Part shown: positions 8,781-20,859 of the stretch, one piece after another | Numbering within the stretch: the stretch's first letter is position 1 | How the letters are laid out: every line of letters starts with the position of its first letter | Source of the DNA: Saccoglossus kowalevskii | Lineage: Eukaryota > Hemichordata > Enteropneusta > Harrimaniidae | Length of the DNA: 21,597 bases | Direction: 5' to 3' | Assembly: GCF_000003605.2 (NCBI RefSeq) | Contig: NW_003129229.1 | Coordinates: 1-21,597 of the forward strand | The notes under the pieces: generated by a model | The model's database searches: none | Seen by the model: only the letters and a program-made list of their open reading frames with translations | Told to the model about the DNA's origin: nothing | Translations under genes and position numbers: made by a program

Positions 8781-9990
8781 TGTACATGTACAGCTATTAT
8801 ATTCTAAGTATCTACAGTGTTCGATGTGCTTGTACACCTATTATATTCTTAGTATTCACTGTGTTCCGTGTACTTGTACAGCTATTATATTCTTAGTATC
8901 CACAGTGTTCGATGTACTTGTACAGCTATAATATTCTCAGTATTCACTGTGTTCCGTGTACATGTACAGCTATTATATTCTAAGTATCCACAGTGTTCGG
9001 TGTACTTGTACAGCTATTATATTCTTAGTATTCACTGTGTTCGGTGTACTTGTACAGCTATTATATTCTCAGTATTCACAGTGTTCCGTGTACTTGTACA
9101 GCTATTATATTCTTATTATTCACTGTGTTGGGTGAATATGTACAGTTATTATATTCTTAGTATTCACTGTGTTCCGTGTACTTGTACAGCTATTATATTC
9201 TTATTATTCACTGTGTTGGGTGAATATGTACAGTTATTATATTCTTAGTATTCACTGTGTTCCGTGTACTTGTACAGCTATTATATTCTTATTATTCACT
9301 GTGTTGGGTGAATATGTACAGTTATTATATTCTTAGTATTCACTGTGTTCCGTGTACTTGTACAGCTATTATATTCTTAGTATTCACTGTGTTAGGTGTA
9401 CTTGTACAGCTATAATATTCTTAGTATTCACTGTGTTCGGTGTACTTGTACAGCTATTATATTCTCAGTATTCACTGTGTTCGGTGTACGTGTACAGCTA
9501 TTATATTCTTAGTATTCACAGTGTTCGGTGTACATGTACAGCTATTATATTCTTAGTATTCACAGTGTTCGATGTACATGTACAGCTATTATATTCTCAG
9601 TATTCACAGTGTTCGGTATACTTGTACAGCTATTATATTCTTAGTATTGACAGTGTTCGATGTACTTGTACAGCTATTATATTGTTAGTATTCAATGTGT
9701 TGGGTGTACATGTACAGCTATTATATTCTCAGTATTCACTGTGTTCGGTGTACATGTACAGCTATTATATTCTAAGTATCTACAGTGTTCGATGTACTTG
9801 TACAGCTATTATATTCTCAGTATTTACTGTGTTCCGTGTACTTGTACAGCTATTATATTCTTAGTATTCACTGTGTTCGGTGTACATGTACAACTATTGT
9901 ATTCTTAGTATTCACTGTGTTCGGTGTACACGCACAACTATTATATCCTTAGCATTCACTGTGTTCGGTGTACTTGTACAGCTATTATAG
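8781..9990. repeat. Family D higher-order unit, second tandem copy
   Basis: Follows 7463-8780 directly. The offset is 1318 to about 9590, 1274 from the ggtatacttg monomer (8341 and 9615), and 1230 by the atatccttagc monomer (8711 and 9941). Two whole monomers have therefore been lost relative to the first copy. It carries the same three 88-bp dimers (9099-9362). Near 9571 it has ttcgatgtacatg where the first copy has the attcgcag / ttcgatgtacttg form. Part of it is copied at 1555-1880. Confidence 0.8.
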
Positions 9991-10639
9991 TCTCAGTATT
10001 CACTGTGTTCGGTGTACATGTACAGCTATTATATTCTCAGTATTCACTGTGTTCGGTGTACTTGTACAGCTATTACATTCTCAGTATTCACAGTGTTCGG
10101 TGTACGTGTACAGCTATTATATTCTCAGTATTCACAGTGTTCGGTGTACTTGTACAGCTATTATATTCTCAGTATTCACAGTGTTCGGTGTACATGTACA
10201 GCTATTATATTCTCAGTATTCACAGTGTTCGGTGTACTGTACAGCTATATATCTCAGTATTCACAGTGTTTTGTGTACTTGTACAGTTATTATATTCTTA
10301 GTATTCACTGTGTTGGGTGTACATGTACAGCTATTATATTCTAAGTATTTACTGTGTTCCGTGTAATTGTACAGCTATTATATTCTTAGTATTCACTGTG
10401 TTCGGTGTACTTGTACAGCTATTATATTCTCAGTATACAGTGTTCCCTGTACATGTACAGCTATTATATTCTAAGTATCTACAGTGTTCGATGTACTTGT
10501 ACACCTATTATATTCTTAGTATTCACTGTGTTCCGTGTACTTGTACAGCTATTATATTCTTAGTATCCACAGTGTTCGATGTACTTGTACAGCTATTATA
10601 TTCTTAGTATTCACTGTGTTCGGTGTACTTATACAGCTA
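9991..10639. repeat. Mixed monomers linking D to a homogenised zone
   Basis: No gene. 10012-10230 matches 7154-7370 at offset 2858, including ctattacattctcag. Near 10234-10256 two successive monomers are short: gtactgtacag lacks a base and ctatatatctcag lacks two. The same combination occurs near 16647-16669. From about 10390 to 10600 the order of monomers follows 240-450 near the window start, including the 42-bp monomer at 10416-10457. Confidence 0.7.
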
Positions 10640-11360
10640 TTATATTCTCAGTATTCACAGTGTTCGGTGTACATGTACAGCTATTATATTCTCAGTATTC
10701 ACAGTATTCGATGTACTTGTACAGCGATTATATTCTCAGTATTCACAGTGGTCGGTGTATCTGTACAGCTATTATATTCTTAGTATTCACAGTGCTCGGT
10801 GTACTTGTACAGCTATTTTATTCTCAATACTCACAGTGTTCGGTGTACATGTACAGCTATTATATTCTCAGTATTCACAGTGTTCGGTGTACATGTACAA
10901 CTATTATATTCTCAGTATTCACAGTGGTCGGTGTAATTGTACAGCTATTATATTCTCAGTATTCACAGTGTTCGTTGTACATGTACTGCTATTATATTCT
11001 CAGTATTCACAGTGTTCGGTGTACATGTACTGCTATTATATTCTCAGTATTCACAGTGTTCGGTGTACTTGTACAGCTATTATATTCTCAGTATTCACAG
11101 TGTTCGGTGTACATGTACAACTATTATATTCTCAGTATTCACAGTGGTCGGTGTACTTGTACAGCTATTATATTCTCAGTATTCACAGTGTTCGGTGTAC
11201 ATGTACAGCTATTATATTCTCAGTATTCACAGTGTCGGTGTACTTGTACAGCTATTATATTCTCAGTATTCACAGTGTTTTGTGTACATGTACAGCTATT
11301 ATATTCTCAGTATTCACAGTGTTCGGTGTACTTGTACAGCTATTATATTCTCAATATTGA
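10640..11360. repeat. Locally homogenised zone with 220-bp period
   Basis: Nearly all monomers here have ctcag plus cacag, giving the most uniform stretch of the window. A gtggtcggtg variant occurs at 10750, 10926 and 11146, spaced 176 and 220 bp (4 and 5 monomers). The last two are each preceded by a gtacaactattatattctcag monomer. Two adjacent gtactgctatt monomers lie near 10985 and 11029. A single-base deletion gives agtgtcggtg near 11231. This looks like recent local expansion of a five-monomer unit. Confidence 0.65.
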
Positions 11361-11967
11361 CAGTGTTCGATGTACATGTACAGCTATTATATTCTAAGTA
11401 TCCACAGTGTTCGATGTACATGTACAGCTATTATATTCTAAGTATCTACAGTATTCGATGTACTTGTACAACTATTATATTCTTAGTATTCACTGTGTTC
11501 CGTGTACTTGTACAGCTGTTATATTCTTAGTATTCACTGTGTTCGGTGTACTTGTACAGCTATTATATTCTCAGTATTCACTGTGTTCGGTGTACGTGTA
11601 CTGCTATTATATTCTTAGTATTCACAGTGTTCGGTGTACATGTACAGCTATTATATTCTTAGTATTCACTGTGTTCCGTGTACTTGTACAGCTATTATAT
11701 TCTCAGTATTTACTGTGTCCCGTGTACTTGTACAGCTATTATATTCTTAGTATTCACTGTGTTCGGTGTACTTGTACAGCTATTACATTCTCAGTATTCA
11801 CAGTGTTCGGTGCACGTGTACAGCTATTATATTCTCAGTATTCACAGTGTTCGGTGTACTTGTACAGCTATTATATTCTCAGTATTCACAGTGTTCGGTG
11901 TACGTGTACAGCTATTATATTCTTAGTATTCACAGTGTTCGGTGTACATGTACAGCTATTATATTCT
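11361..11967. repeat. Mixed monomers between the homogenised zone and family U
   Basis: No gene. Ordinary 44-bp monomers. Two consecutive ctaag monomers (near 11394 and 11438) are followed by a run of ttccg and acgtg types like those in family D. ctattacattctcag near 11782 places 11750-11900 with the block also found at 6186, 7200 and 10060. I could not assign the whole stretch to one parent copy. Confidence 0.6.
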
Positions 11968-13237
11968 TAGTATTCACAGTGTTCGGTGTACTTGTACAGC
12001 TATTATATTCTCAGTATTGACAGTGTTCGATGTACTTGTACAGCTATTATATTCTTAGTATTCACAGTGTTCGTGTACATGTACAGCTATTATATTCTCA
12101 GTACTCACAGTGTTCGGTGTACTTGTACAGCTATTATATTCTTAGTATTCCCAGTGTTCGGTGTACATGTACAGCTATTATATTCACAGTATTCACAGTG
12201 TTCTTTGTACTTGCACAGCTATTATATTCTCAGTATTCACAGTGTTCGGTGTACTTGTACAGCTATTATATACTCAGTATTCCCTGTGTTCGGTGCACTT
12301 GTACAGCTATTATATTCTTAGTATTCACAGTGTTCGGTGTAATTGTACACTATTATTTTCTCAGTATTCACTTTGTTCGGTGTACATGTACAGCTATTAT
12401 ATTCTTAGTATTCGCAGTGTTCGATGTACTTGTACAGCTATTATATTCTCAGTATTCACAGTGTTCGGTGTACATGTACAGCTAATATATTCTCAGTATT
12501 TACAGTGTTCGGTATACTTGTACAGCTATTATATTCTCAGTGTTGACAGTGTTCGATGTACTTGTACGGCTATTATATTCTCAGTATTCACTGTGTTCGG
12601 TGTACATGTACAGCTATTATATTCTAAGTAACCACAGTGTTCGATGTACTTGTACAGCTATTATATTCTCAGTATTTACTGTGTTCGGTGTACATGTACA
12701 GCTATTACATTTTCAGTATTCACTGTGTTCGGTGTACATGTACAGCTATTATATTCTCAGTATTCACAGTGTTCGGTGTACTTGTATAGCTATTATATTC
12801 TCAGTATTCACTGCGTTCGGTGTACATGTACAGCTATTGCATTCTCAGTATTCGCAGTGTTCGGTGTACTTGTACACCTATTATATTCTTAGTATTCACT
12901 GTGTTCGGTGTACTTGTACAGCTATTATATTCTCAGTATTCACAGTATTCCGTGTACCTGTACAGTTATTATATTCTTAGTATTCACAGTGCTAGGTGCA
13001 CATGTACAGCTATTATGTTCTCAGTATTCACAGTGTTCGGTGTACTTGTACAGCTATTATATTCTTAGTATTCACTGTGTTCGGTGTACTTGTACAGCTA
13101 TTATATTCTCAGTATTCACAGTATTCGATGTACCTGTACAGCTATTATATTCTTAGTATTCACAGTGATCGGTGTACTTGTACTCTATTATTTTCTCAGT
13201 ATTCACTTTGTTCGGTGTACATGTACAGCTATTATAT
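11968..13237. repeat. Family U partial copy
   Basis: Matches 2387-3657 at offset 9580 (9581 before a single g deletion at ttcgtgtacatg near 12072) and 14782-16051 at offset 2814. Markers include agtactcacag, ttctttgtacttgcac, the 43-bp monomers at 12348 and 13183, tgttgacag, ctaagtaacc, ctattgcattc and gtgctaggtgcac. Several sites differ from both other copies, for example ttgtatagc near 12785 and ctgcgttcgg near 12812. Confidence 0.85.
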
Positions 13238-13240
13238 TCT

Positions 13241-13480
13241 TAGTATTCGCAGTGTTCGATGTACTTTTACAACTATTATATTCTCAGTATTCACAGTGTT
13301 CGGTGTACATGTACAGCTATTATATTCTCAGTATTTACAGTGTTCGGTATACTTGTACAGCTATTATATTCTCAGTGTTGACAGTGTTCGATGTACTTGT
13401 ACAGCTATTATATTCTAAGTATTCACTGTGTTCGCTGTACATGTACAGCTATTATATTCTAAGTATCCACAGTGTTCGAT
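13241..13480. repeat. Family U fragment re-entering at an earlier point
   Basis: After 13237 the sequence jumps back to an earlier part of the U unit. 13241-13480 follows 2826-3065 at offset 10415, with shared ttcgcag, ggtatacttg and cagtgttgacag (2956 and 13371). Compared with the preceding block the register moves by 835 bp (19 monomers minus 1 base), as expected for an unequal exchange within U. Confidence 0.7.
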
Positions 13481-14192
13481 GTACTTGTACAACAATTATA
13501 TTCTTAGTATTCTCTGTGTTCGGTGTACTTGTGCAGCTATTATATTCTCAGTATTCACAGTGTTCCGTGTACATGTACAACTATTATATTCTAAGTATCT
13601 ACAGTGTTCGATGTACTTGTACACCTATTATATCCTTAGTATTCACTGTGTTCGGTGTACTTGTACAGATATTATAGTCTCAGTATTCACAGTGTTCGGT
13701 GTACGTGTACAGCTATTATATTCTCAGTATTCACTGTGTTCGGTGTACATGTACAGCTATTATATTCTTAGTATTCACTGTGTTCGGTGTACTTGTACAG
13801 CTATTACATTCTCAGTATTCACAGTGTTCGGTGTACGTGTACAGCTATTATATTCTCAGTATTCACAGTGTTCGGTGTACTTGTACAGCTATTATATTCT
13901 CAGTATTCACAGTGTTCGGTGTTCATGTACAGCTATTATATTCTCAGTATTCACAGTGTACGGTGTACTTGTACAGCTATAATATTCTCAATATTGACAG
14001 TGTTCGATGTACTTGTACAGCTATTATATTCTTAGTATTCACAGTGTTCGGTGTACATGTACAGCTATTATATTCTCAGTACTAACAGTGTTCGGTGTAC
14101 TTGTACAGCTATTATATTCTTAGTATTCCCAGTGTTCGGTGTACATGTACAGCTATTATATTCTTAGTATTCACAGTGTTCGGTGTACTTGT
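13481..14192. repeat. Mixed monomers upstream of the second U locus
   Basis: No gene. Includes gtacaacaattatattc near 13490 and an agatattatagtctcag variant near 13668. The 13720-14035 segment resembles 7130-7400, with ctattacattctcag near 13803. Two unusual substitutions are gtgttcatg near 13920 and gtgtacggtg near 13958. Confidence 0.6.
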
Positions 14193-16120
14193 ACAGCTAT
14201 TATATTGTCAGTATTCACAGTGTTCGATGTACTTGTACAGCTATTATATTCTCCGTATTCACAGTGTTCGACGTACAAGTACAGCTATTATATTCTCAGT
14301 ATTCTCTGTGTTCGGTGTACGTGTACAGCTATTATATTCTAAGTATCCACAGTGTTCGATATACTTGTACAGCTATTATATTCTCAGTATTTACTGCGTT
14401 CCGTGTACTTGTACAGCTATTATATTCTTAGTATTCACTGTGTTCGGTGTACTTGTACAGCTATTATGTACTTAGTATTCACTGTGTTCGGTGTACATGT
14501 ACAACTATTATATTCTTAGTGTTCACTGTGCTCGGAGTACATGTACACCTATTATATTTTTAGTATTCACTGTGTTCGATGTACTTGTCCAGCTATTATA
14601 TTCTCAGTATTCACAGTGTTCGGGGTACGTGTACAGCTATTATATTCTTAGTATTCACAGTGTTCGGTGTACATGTACAGCTATTATATTCTTAGTATTC
14701 GCAGTGTTCGATGTACTTGTACAGCTATTATATTCTCAGTATTCACAGTGTTCGGTGTACATGTACAGCTATTATATTCTCAGTATTCACAGTGTTCGGT
14801 GTACTTGTACAGCTATTATATTCTCAGTATTGACAGTGTTCGATGTACTTGTACAGCTATTATATTCTTAGTATTCACAGTGTTCGGTGTACATGTACAG
14901 CTATTATATTCTCAGTACTCACAGTGTTCGGTGTACTTGTACAGCTATTATATTCTTAGTATTCCCAGTGTTCGGTGTACATGTACAGCTATTATATTCA
15001 CAGTATTCACAGTGTTCTTTGTACTTGCACAGCTATTATATTCTCAGTATTCACAGTGTTCGGTGTACTTGTACAGCTATTATATTCTCAGTATTCCCTG
15101 TGTTCGGTGCACTTGTACAGCTATTATATTCTTAGTATTCACAGTGTTCGGTGTAATTGTACACTATTATTTTCTCAGTATTCACTTTGTTCGGTGTACA
15201 TGTACAGCTATTACATTCTTAGTATTCGCAGTGTTCGATGTACTTGTACAGCTATTATATTCTCAGTATTCACAGTGTTCGGTGTACATGTACAGCTAAT
15301 ATATTCTCAGTATTTACAGTGTTCGGTATACTTGTACAGCTATTATATTCTCAGTGTTGACAGTGTTCGATGTACTTGTACGGCTATTATATTCTCAGTA
15401 TTCACTGTGTTCGGTGTACATGTACAGCTATTATATTCTAAGTAACCACAGTGTTCGATGTACTTGTACAGCTATTATATTCTCAGTATTTACAGTGTTC
15501 GGTGTACATGTACAGCTATTACATTCTCAGTATTCACTGTGTTCGGTGTACATGTACAGCTATTATATTTTCAGTATTCACAGTGTTCGGTGTACTTGTA
15601 CAGCTATTATATTCTCAGTATTCACTGTGTTCGGTGTACATGTACAGCTATTGCATTCTCAGTATTCGCAGTGTTCGGTGTACTTGTACACCTATTATAT
15701 TCTTAGTATTCACTGTGTTCGGTGTACTTGTACAGCTATTATATTCTCAGTATTCACAGTATTCCGTGTACCTGTACAGTTATTATATTCTTAGTATTCA
15801 CAGTGCTAGGTGCACATGTAAAGCTATTATGTTCTCAGTTTTCACAGTGTTCGGTGCACTTGTACAGCTATTATATTCTTAGTATTCACTGTGTTCGGTG
15901 TACTTGTACAGCTATTATATTCTCAGTATTCACAGTATTCGATGTACCTGTACAGCTATTATATTCTTAGTATTCACAGTGATCGGTGTACTTGTACTCT
16001 ATTATTTTCTCAGTATTCACTTTGTTCGGTGTACATGTACAGCTATTATATTGTCAGTATTCACAGTGTTCGATGTACTTGTACAGCTATTATATTCTCC
16101 GTATTCACAGTGTTCGATGT
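14193..16120. repeat. Family U higher-order unit, second locus, first copy
   Basis: From the acaag dyad at 14275 to 16120 it matches 1881-3726 at offset 12394 over the full 1846 bp. Its left flank 14193-14274 (attgtcag, then ctccgtattc) instead matches the END of the U unit at 3645-3726, offset 10548. It therefore begins with the tail of another U unit. Internal 43-bp monomers are at 15162 and 15997. Substitutions relative to the first locus are sparse, such as cggggtacg near 14623. Confidence 0.85.
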
Positions 16121-16466
16121 ACAAGTACAGCTATTATATTCTCAGTATTCTCTGTGTTCGGTGTACGTGTACAGCTATTATATTCTAAGTATCCACAGTG
16201 TTCGATATACTTGTACAGCTATTATATTCTCAGTATTTACTGCGTTCCGTGTACTTGTACAGCTATTATATTCTTAGTATTCACTGTGTTCGGTGTACTT
16301 GTACAGCTATTATGTACTTAGTATTCACTGTGTTCGGTGTACATGTACAACTATTATATTCTTAGTGTTCACTGTGCTCGGAGTACATATACAACTATTA
16401 TATTTTTAGTATTCACTGTGTTCGATGTATTTGTCCAGCTATTATATTCTCAGTATTCACAGTGTT
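16121..16466. repeat. Family U, partial tandem copy at the second locus
   Basis: Matches 14275-14620 at offset 1846 and 3727-4072 at offset 12394. It breaks off near 16466, where ttccgtgtacatg replaces ttcggtgtacgtg. It shares tgctcgg and acatatacaac with the 3727-4447 copy rather than with the 1881 copy. Confidence 0.8.
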
Positions 16467-17753
16467 CCGTGTACATGTACAGCTATTATATTATAAGTAT
16501 CTACAGTATTCGATGTACTTGTACACCTATTATATTCTTAGTATTCACTGTGTTCGGTGTACTTGTACAGCTATTATATTCTCAGTATTGACAGTGTTCG
16601 ATGTACTTGTACAGCTATTATATTCTTAGTATTCACAGTGTTCGATGTACTGTACAGCTATATATCTTAGTATTCACAGTGTTCGGTGTACTTGTACACT
16701 ATTATTTTCTCAGTATTTACTTTGTTCGGTGTACATGTACAGCTATTATATTCTTAGTATTCACAGTGTTCGGTGTACTTGTACAGCTATTATATTCTTA
16801 GTATTCACAGTGTTCGATTTACTTGTACAGCTATTATATTCTCAGTATTCACAGTGTTCGGTGTACATGTACAGCTATTATATTCTCAGTATTCACAGTG
16901 TTCGGTATACTTGTACAGCTATTATATTCTCAGTATTGACAGAGTTCGATGTACTTGTACAGCTATTATATTCTTAGTATTCACTGTGTTGGGTGTACAT
17001 GTACAGCTATTATATTCTCAGTATTGACAGTGTTCGATGTACTTGTACAGCTATTATATTCTTAGTATTCACTGTGTTGGGTGTACTTGTACAGCTATTA
17101 TATTCTCAGTATTCACTGTGTTCGGTGTACGTGTACAGCTATTATATTCTTAGTATTCACAGTGTTCGGTGTACATGTACAGCTATTATATTCTTAGTAT
17201 TCACTGTGTTCGGTGTACATGTACAGCTATTATATTCTCAGTATTTACTGTGCTCCGTGTACTTGTACAGCTATTATATTCTTAGTATTCACTGTGTTTG
17301 GTGTACTTGTACAGCTATTATATTCTCAGTATTCACAGTGTTCCATGTACTTGTACAGCTATTATATTCTTATTATTCACTGTGTTGGGTGTACATGTAC
17401 AGTTATTATATTCTTAATGTACACTGTGTTCCGTGTACTTGAACAGCTATTATATTCTTAGTATTCACTGTGTTAGGTGTACTTGTACAGCTATTATATT
17501 CTTAGTATTCACTGTGTTCGTTGTACTTGTACAGCTATTATATTCTCAGTATTCACTGTGTTCGGTGTACGTGTACTGTTATTATATTCTTAGTATTCAC
17601 AGTGTTCGGTGTACATGTACAGCTATTATATTCTTAGTATTCGCAGTGTTCGATGTACTTGTACAGCTATTATATTCTCAGTATTCACAGTGTTCGGTGT
17701 ACATGTACAGCTATTATATTCTCAGTATTCACAGTGTTCGGTATACTTGTACA
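16467..17753. repeat. Mixed monomers; 16640-17065 shared with 19672-20010
   Basis: No gene. 16640-17065 resembles 19672-20010. The link is a 43-bp monomer (16697, cactat; 19729, cattat) followed by ctcagtatttactttg (16709 and 19741), then gttgggtgtacatg and tattgacag. The later copy is two monomers shorter. A compound short monomer, gtactgtacagctatatatc, lies near 16647. From 17070 the monomers become D-like, and cttaatgtacactg near 17414 is a singleton. Confidence 0.65.
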
Positions 17754-19190
17754 GCTATTATATTCTCAGTATTGACATTGTTCGATGTACTTGTACAGCT
17801 ATTATATTGTTAGTATTTACTGTGTTGGGTGTACATGTACAGCTATTATATTCTAAGTATCTACAGTGTTCGATGTACTTGTACAGCTCTTATATTCTCA
17901 GTATTTACTGTGTTCCGTGTACTTGTACAGCTATTATATTCTTAGTATTCACTGTGTTCGGTGTACTTGTACAGCTATTATATTCTCAGTATACAGTGTT
18001 CCCTGTACATGTACAGCTATTATATTCTAAGTATCTACAGTGTTCGATGTACTTGTACACCTATTATATTCTTAGTATTCACTGTGTTCCGTGTACTTGT
18101 ACAGCTATTATATTCTTAGTATCCACAGTGTTCGATGTACTTGTACAGCTATTATATTCTCAGTATTCTCTGTGTTCCGTGTACATGTACAGCTATTATA
18201 TTCTAAGTATCCACAGTGTTCGGTGTACTTGTACAGCTATTATATTCTTAGTATTCACTGTGTTCGGTGTACTTGTACAGCTATTATATTCTCAGTATTC
18301 ACAGTGTTCCGTGTACTTGTACAGCTATTATATTCTTATTATTCACTGTGTTGGGTGAATATGTACAGTTATTATATTCTTAGTATTCACTGTGTTCCGT
18401 GTACTTGTACAGCTATTATATTCTTATTATTCACTGTGTTGGGTGAATATGTACAGTTATTATATTCTTAGTATTCACTGTGTTCCGCGTACTTGTACAG
18501 CTATTATATTCTTAGTATTCACTGTGTTAGGTGTACTTGTACAGCTATTATATTCTTAGTATTCACTGTGTTCGGTGTACTTGTACAGCTATTATATTCT
18601 CAGTATTCACTGTGTTCGGTGTATGTGTACAGCTATTATATTCTTAGTATTCACAGTGTTCGGTGTACATGTACAGCTATTATATTCTTAGTATTCGCAG
18701 TGTTCGATGTACTTGTACAGCTATTATATTCTCAGTATTCACAGTGTTCGGTATACTTGTACAGCTATTATATTCTCAGTATTGACAGTGTTTGATGTAC
18801 TTGTACAGCTATTATATTGTTAGTATTCAATGTGTTGGGTGTACATGTACAGCTATTATATTCTCAGTATTCACTGTGTTCGGTGTACATGTACAGCTAT
18901 TGTATTCTAAGTATCTACAGTGTTCGATGTACTTGTACAGCTATTATATTCTCATTATTTACTGTGTTCCGTGTACTTGTACAGCTATTATATTCTTAGT
19001 ATTCACTGTGTTCCGTGTACTTGTACAGCTATTATATTCTTAGTATTCACTGTGTTCGGTGTACATGTACAACTATTGTATTCTTAGTATTCACTGTGTT
19101 CGGTGTACATGCACAACTATTATATCCTTAGCATTCACTGTGTTCGGTGTACTTGTACAGCTATTGTAGTCTCAGTATTCACTGTGTTCG
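17754..19190. repeat. Family D unit, distal copy
   Basis: The first kilobase matches the window start (45-953), with one extra 88-bp dimer near 18400-18480. The same stretch matches the central D unit, for example cttagtatccacag at 18118 and 7576 (offset 10542). The tail, with ttcaatgtgttggg, gtacaactattgtatt and atgcacaactattatatcc at 19120, matches 8420-8760 (offset 10409 at its end). ctattgtagtctcag near 19165 is a variant of ctattatagtctcag. Confidence 0.8.
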
Positions 19191-19371
19191 GTGTACATGT
19201 ACAGCTATTATATTCTTAGTATTCACAGTGTTCGGTGTACTTGTACAGCTATTATATTCTCAGTATTCACAGTGTTCGGTGTACATGTACAGCTATTATA
19301 TTCTCAGTATTCACAGTGTTTGGTGTACTTGTACAGCTATTATATTCTCAATATTGACAGTGTTCGGTGTA

Positions 19372-19560
19372 CATGTACAGCTATTATATTCACAGTATTC
19401 ACAGTGTTCGGTGTACTTGTACAGCTATTATATTCTCAGTATTCACTGTGTTCGGTGCACTTGTGCAGCTATTATATTCTTAGTATTCACAGTGTTCGGT
19501 GTATTTGTACACTATTATTTTCTCAGTATTCACTTTGTTCGGTGTACATGTACAGCTATT
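19372..19560. repeat. Block E, short third copy
   Basis: Matches 5444-5632 at offset 13928 and 1267-1455 at offset 18105. Shared markers are cacagtattcacag, cttgtgcag and the 43-bp monomer at 19510. A gtatttgtac substitution is private to this copy. Flanking 19191-19371 and 19561-20249 are ordinary monomers without genes; agtgtcggtg near 20108 and gtactgtacag near 20205 are short variants. Confidence 0.7.
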
Positions 19561-20249
19561 ATATTCTTAGTATTCACAGTGTTCGTTGTACTTGTACAGC
19601 TATTATATTCTCAGTATTCACAGTGTTCTATGTACTTGTACAGCTATTATATTCTCAGTATTCACAGTGTTCGATGTACTTGTACAGCTATTATATTCTT
19701 AGTATTCACAGTGTTCGGTGTACTTGTACATTATTATTTTCTCAGTATTTACTTTGTTCGGTGTACATGTACAGCTATTATATTCTTAGTATTCACAGTG
19801 TTCGGTGTACATGTACAGCTATTATATTCTCAGTATTCAAAGTGTTCGGTATACTTGTACAGCTATTATATTCTCAGTATTGACAGTGTTCGATGTACTT
19901 GTACAGCTATTATATTCTTAGTATTCACTGTGTTGGGTGTACATGTACAGCTATTATATTCTCAGTATTGACAGTGTTCGATGTACTTGTACCGCTATTA
20001 TATTCTTAGTATTCACTGTGTTCGGTGTACTTGTACAGCTATTATATTATCAGTATTCACTGTGTTCCGTGTACATGTACAGCTATTATATTCTAAGTAT
20101 CCACAGTGTCGGTGTACTTGTACAGCTATTATATTCTTAGTATTCACTGTGTTCGGTGTACTTGTACAGCTATTATATTCTCAGTATTCACAGTGTTCCG
20201 TGTACTGTACAGCTATTATATTCTTAGTATTCACTGTGTTCGGTGTACT

Positions 20250-20859
20250 TGTACAGCTATTATATTCTCAGTATTCACAGTGTTCCGTGTACTTGTACAG
20301 CTATTATATTCTTAGTACTCACTGTGTTCGGTGTACTTGTACAGCTATTATATTCTCAGTATTCACAGTGTTCCGTGTACTTGTACAGCTATTATATTCT
20401 TGTTATTCACTGTGTTGGGTGAATATGTACAGTTATTATATTCTTAGTATTCACTGTGTTCCGTGTACTTGTACAGCTATTATATTCTTAGTATTCACTG
20501 TGTTAGGTGTACTTGTACAGCTATAATATTCTTAGTATTCACTGTGTTCGGTGTACTTGTACAGCTATTATATTCTCAGTATTCACTGTGTTCGGTGTAC
20601 GTGTACAGCTATTATATTCTTAGTATTCACAGTGTTCGGTGTACATGTACAGCTATTATATTCTTAGTATTCGCAGTGTTCGATGTACTTGTACAGCTAT
20701 TACATTCTCAGTATTCACAGTGTTCGGTGTACATGTACAGCTATTATATTCTCAGTATTCACAGTGTTCGGTATACTTGTACAGCTATTATATTCTTAGT
20801 ATTGACAGTGTTCGATGTACTTGTACAGCTATTATATTGTTAGTATTCAATGTGTTGTG
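20250..20859. repeat. Family D fragment joined to family U
   Basis: The order ttccg, gggtgaatatg (20417), ttaggtg, ctataatattc (20522), acgtg, attcgcag, ggtatacttg, tattgacag and ttcaatgtgttgtg follows 7740-8430. ctataatattc lies 12429 bases after its copy at 8093. The ttgtgtgtacatg variant is shared only with 8425. It then switches to family U at about 20860. Confidence 0.75.
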
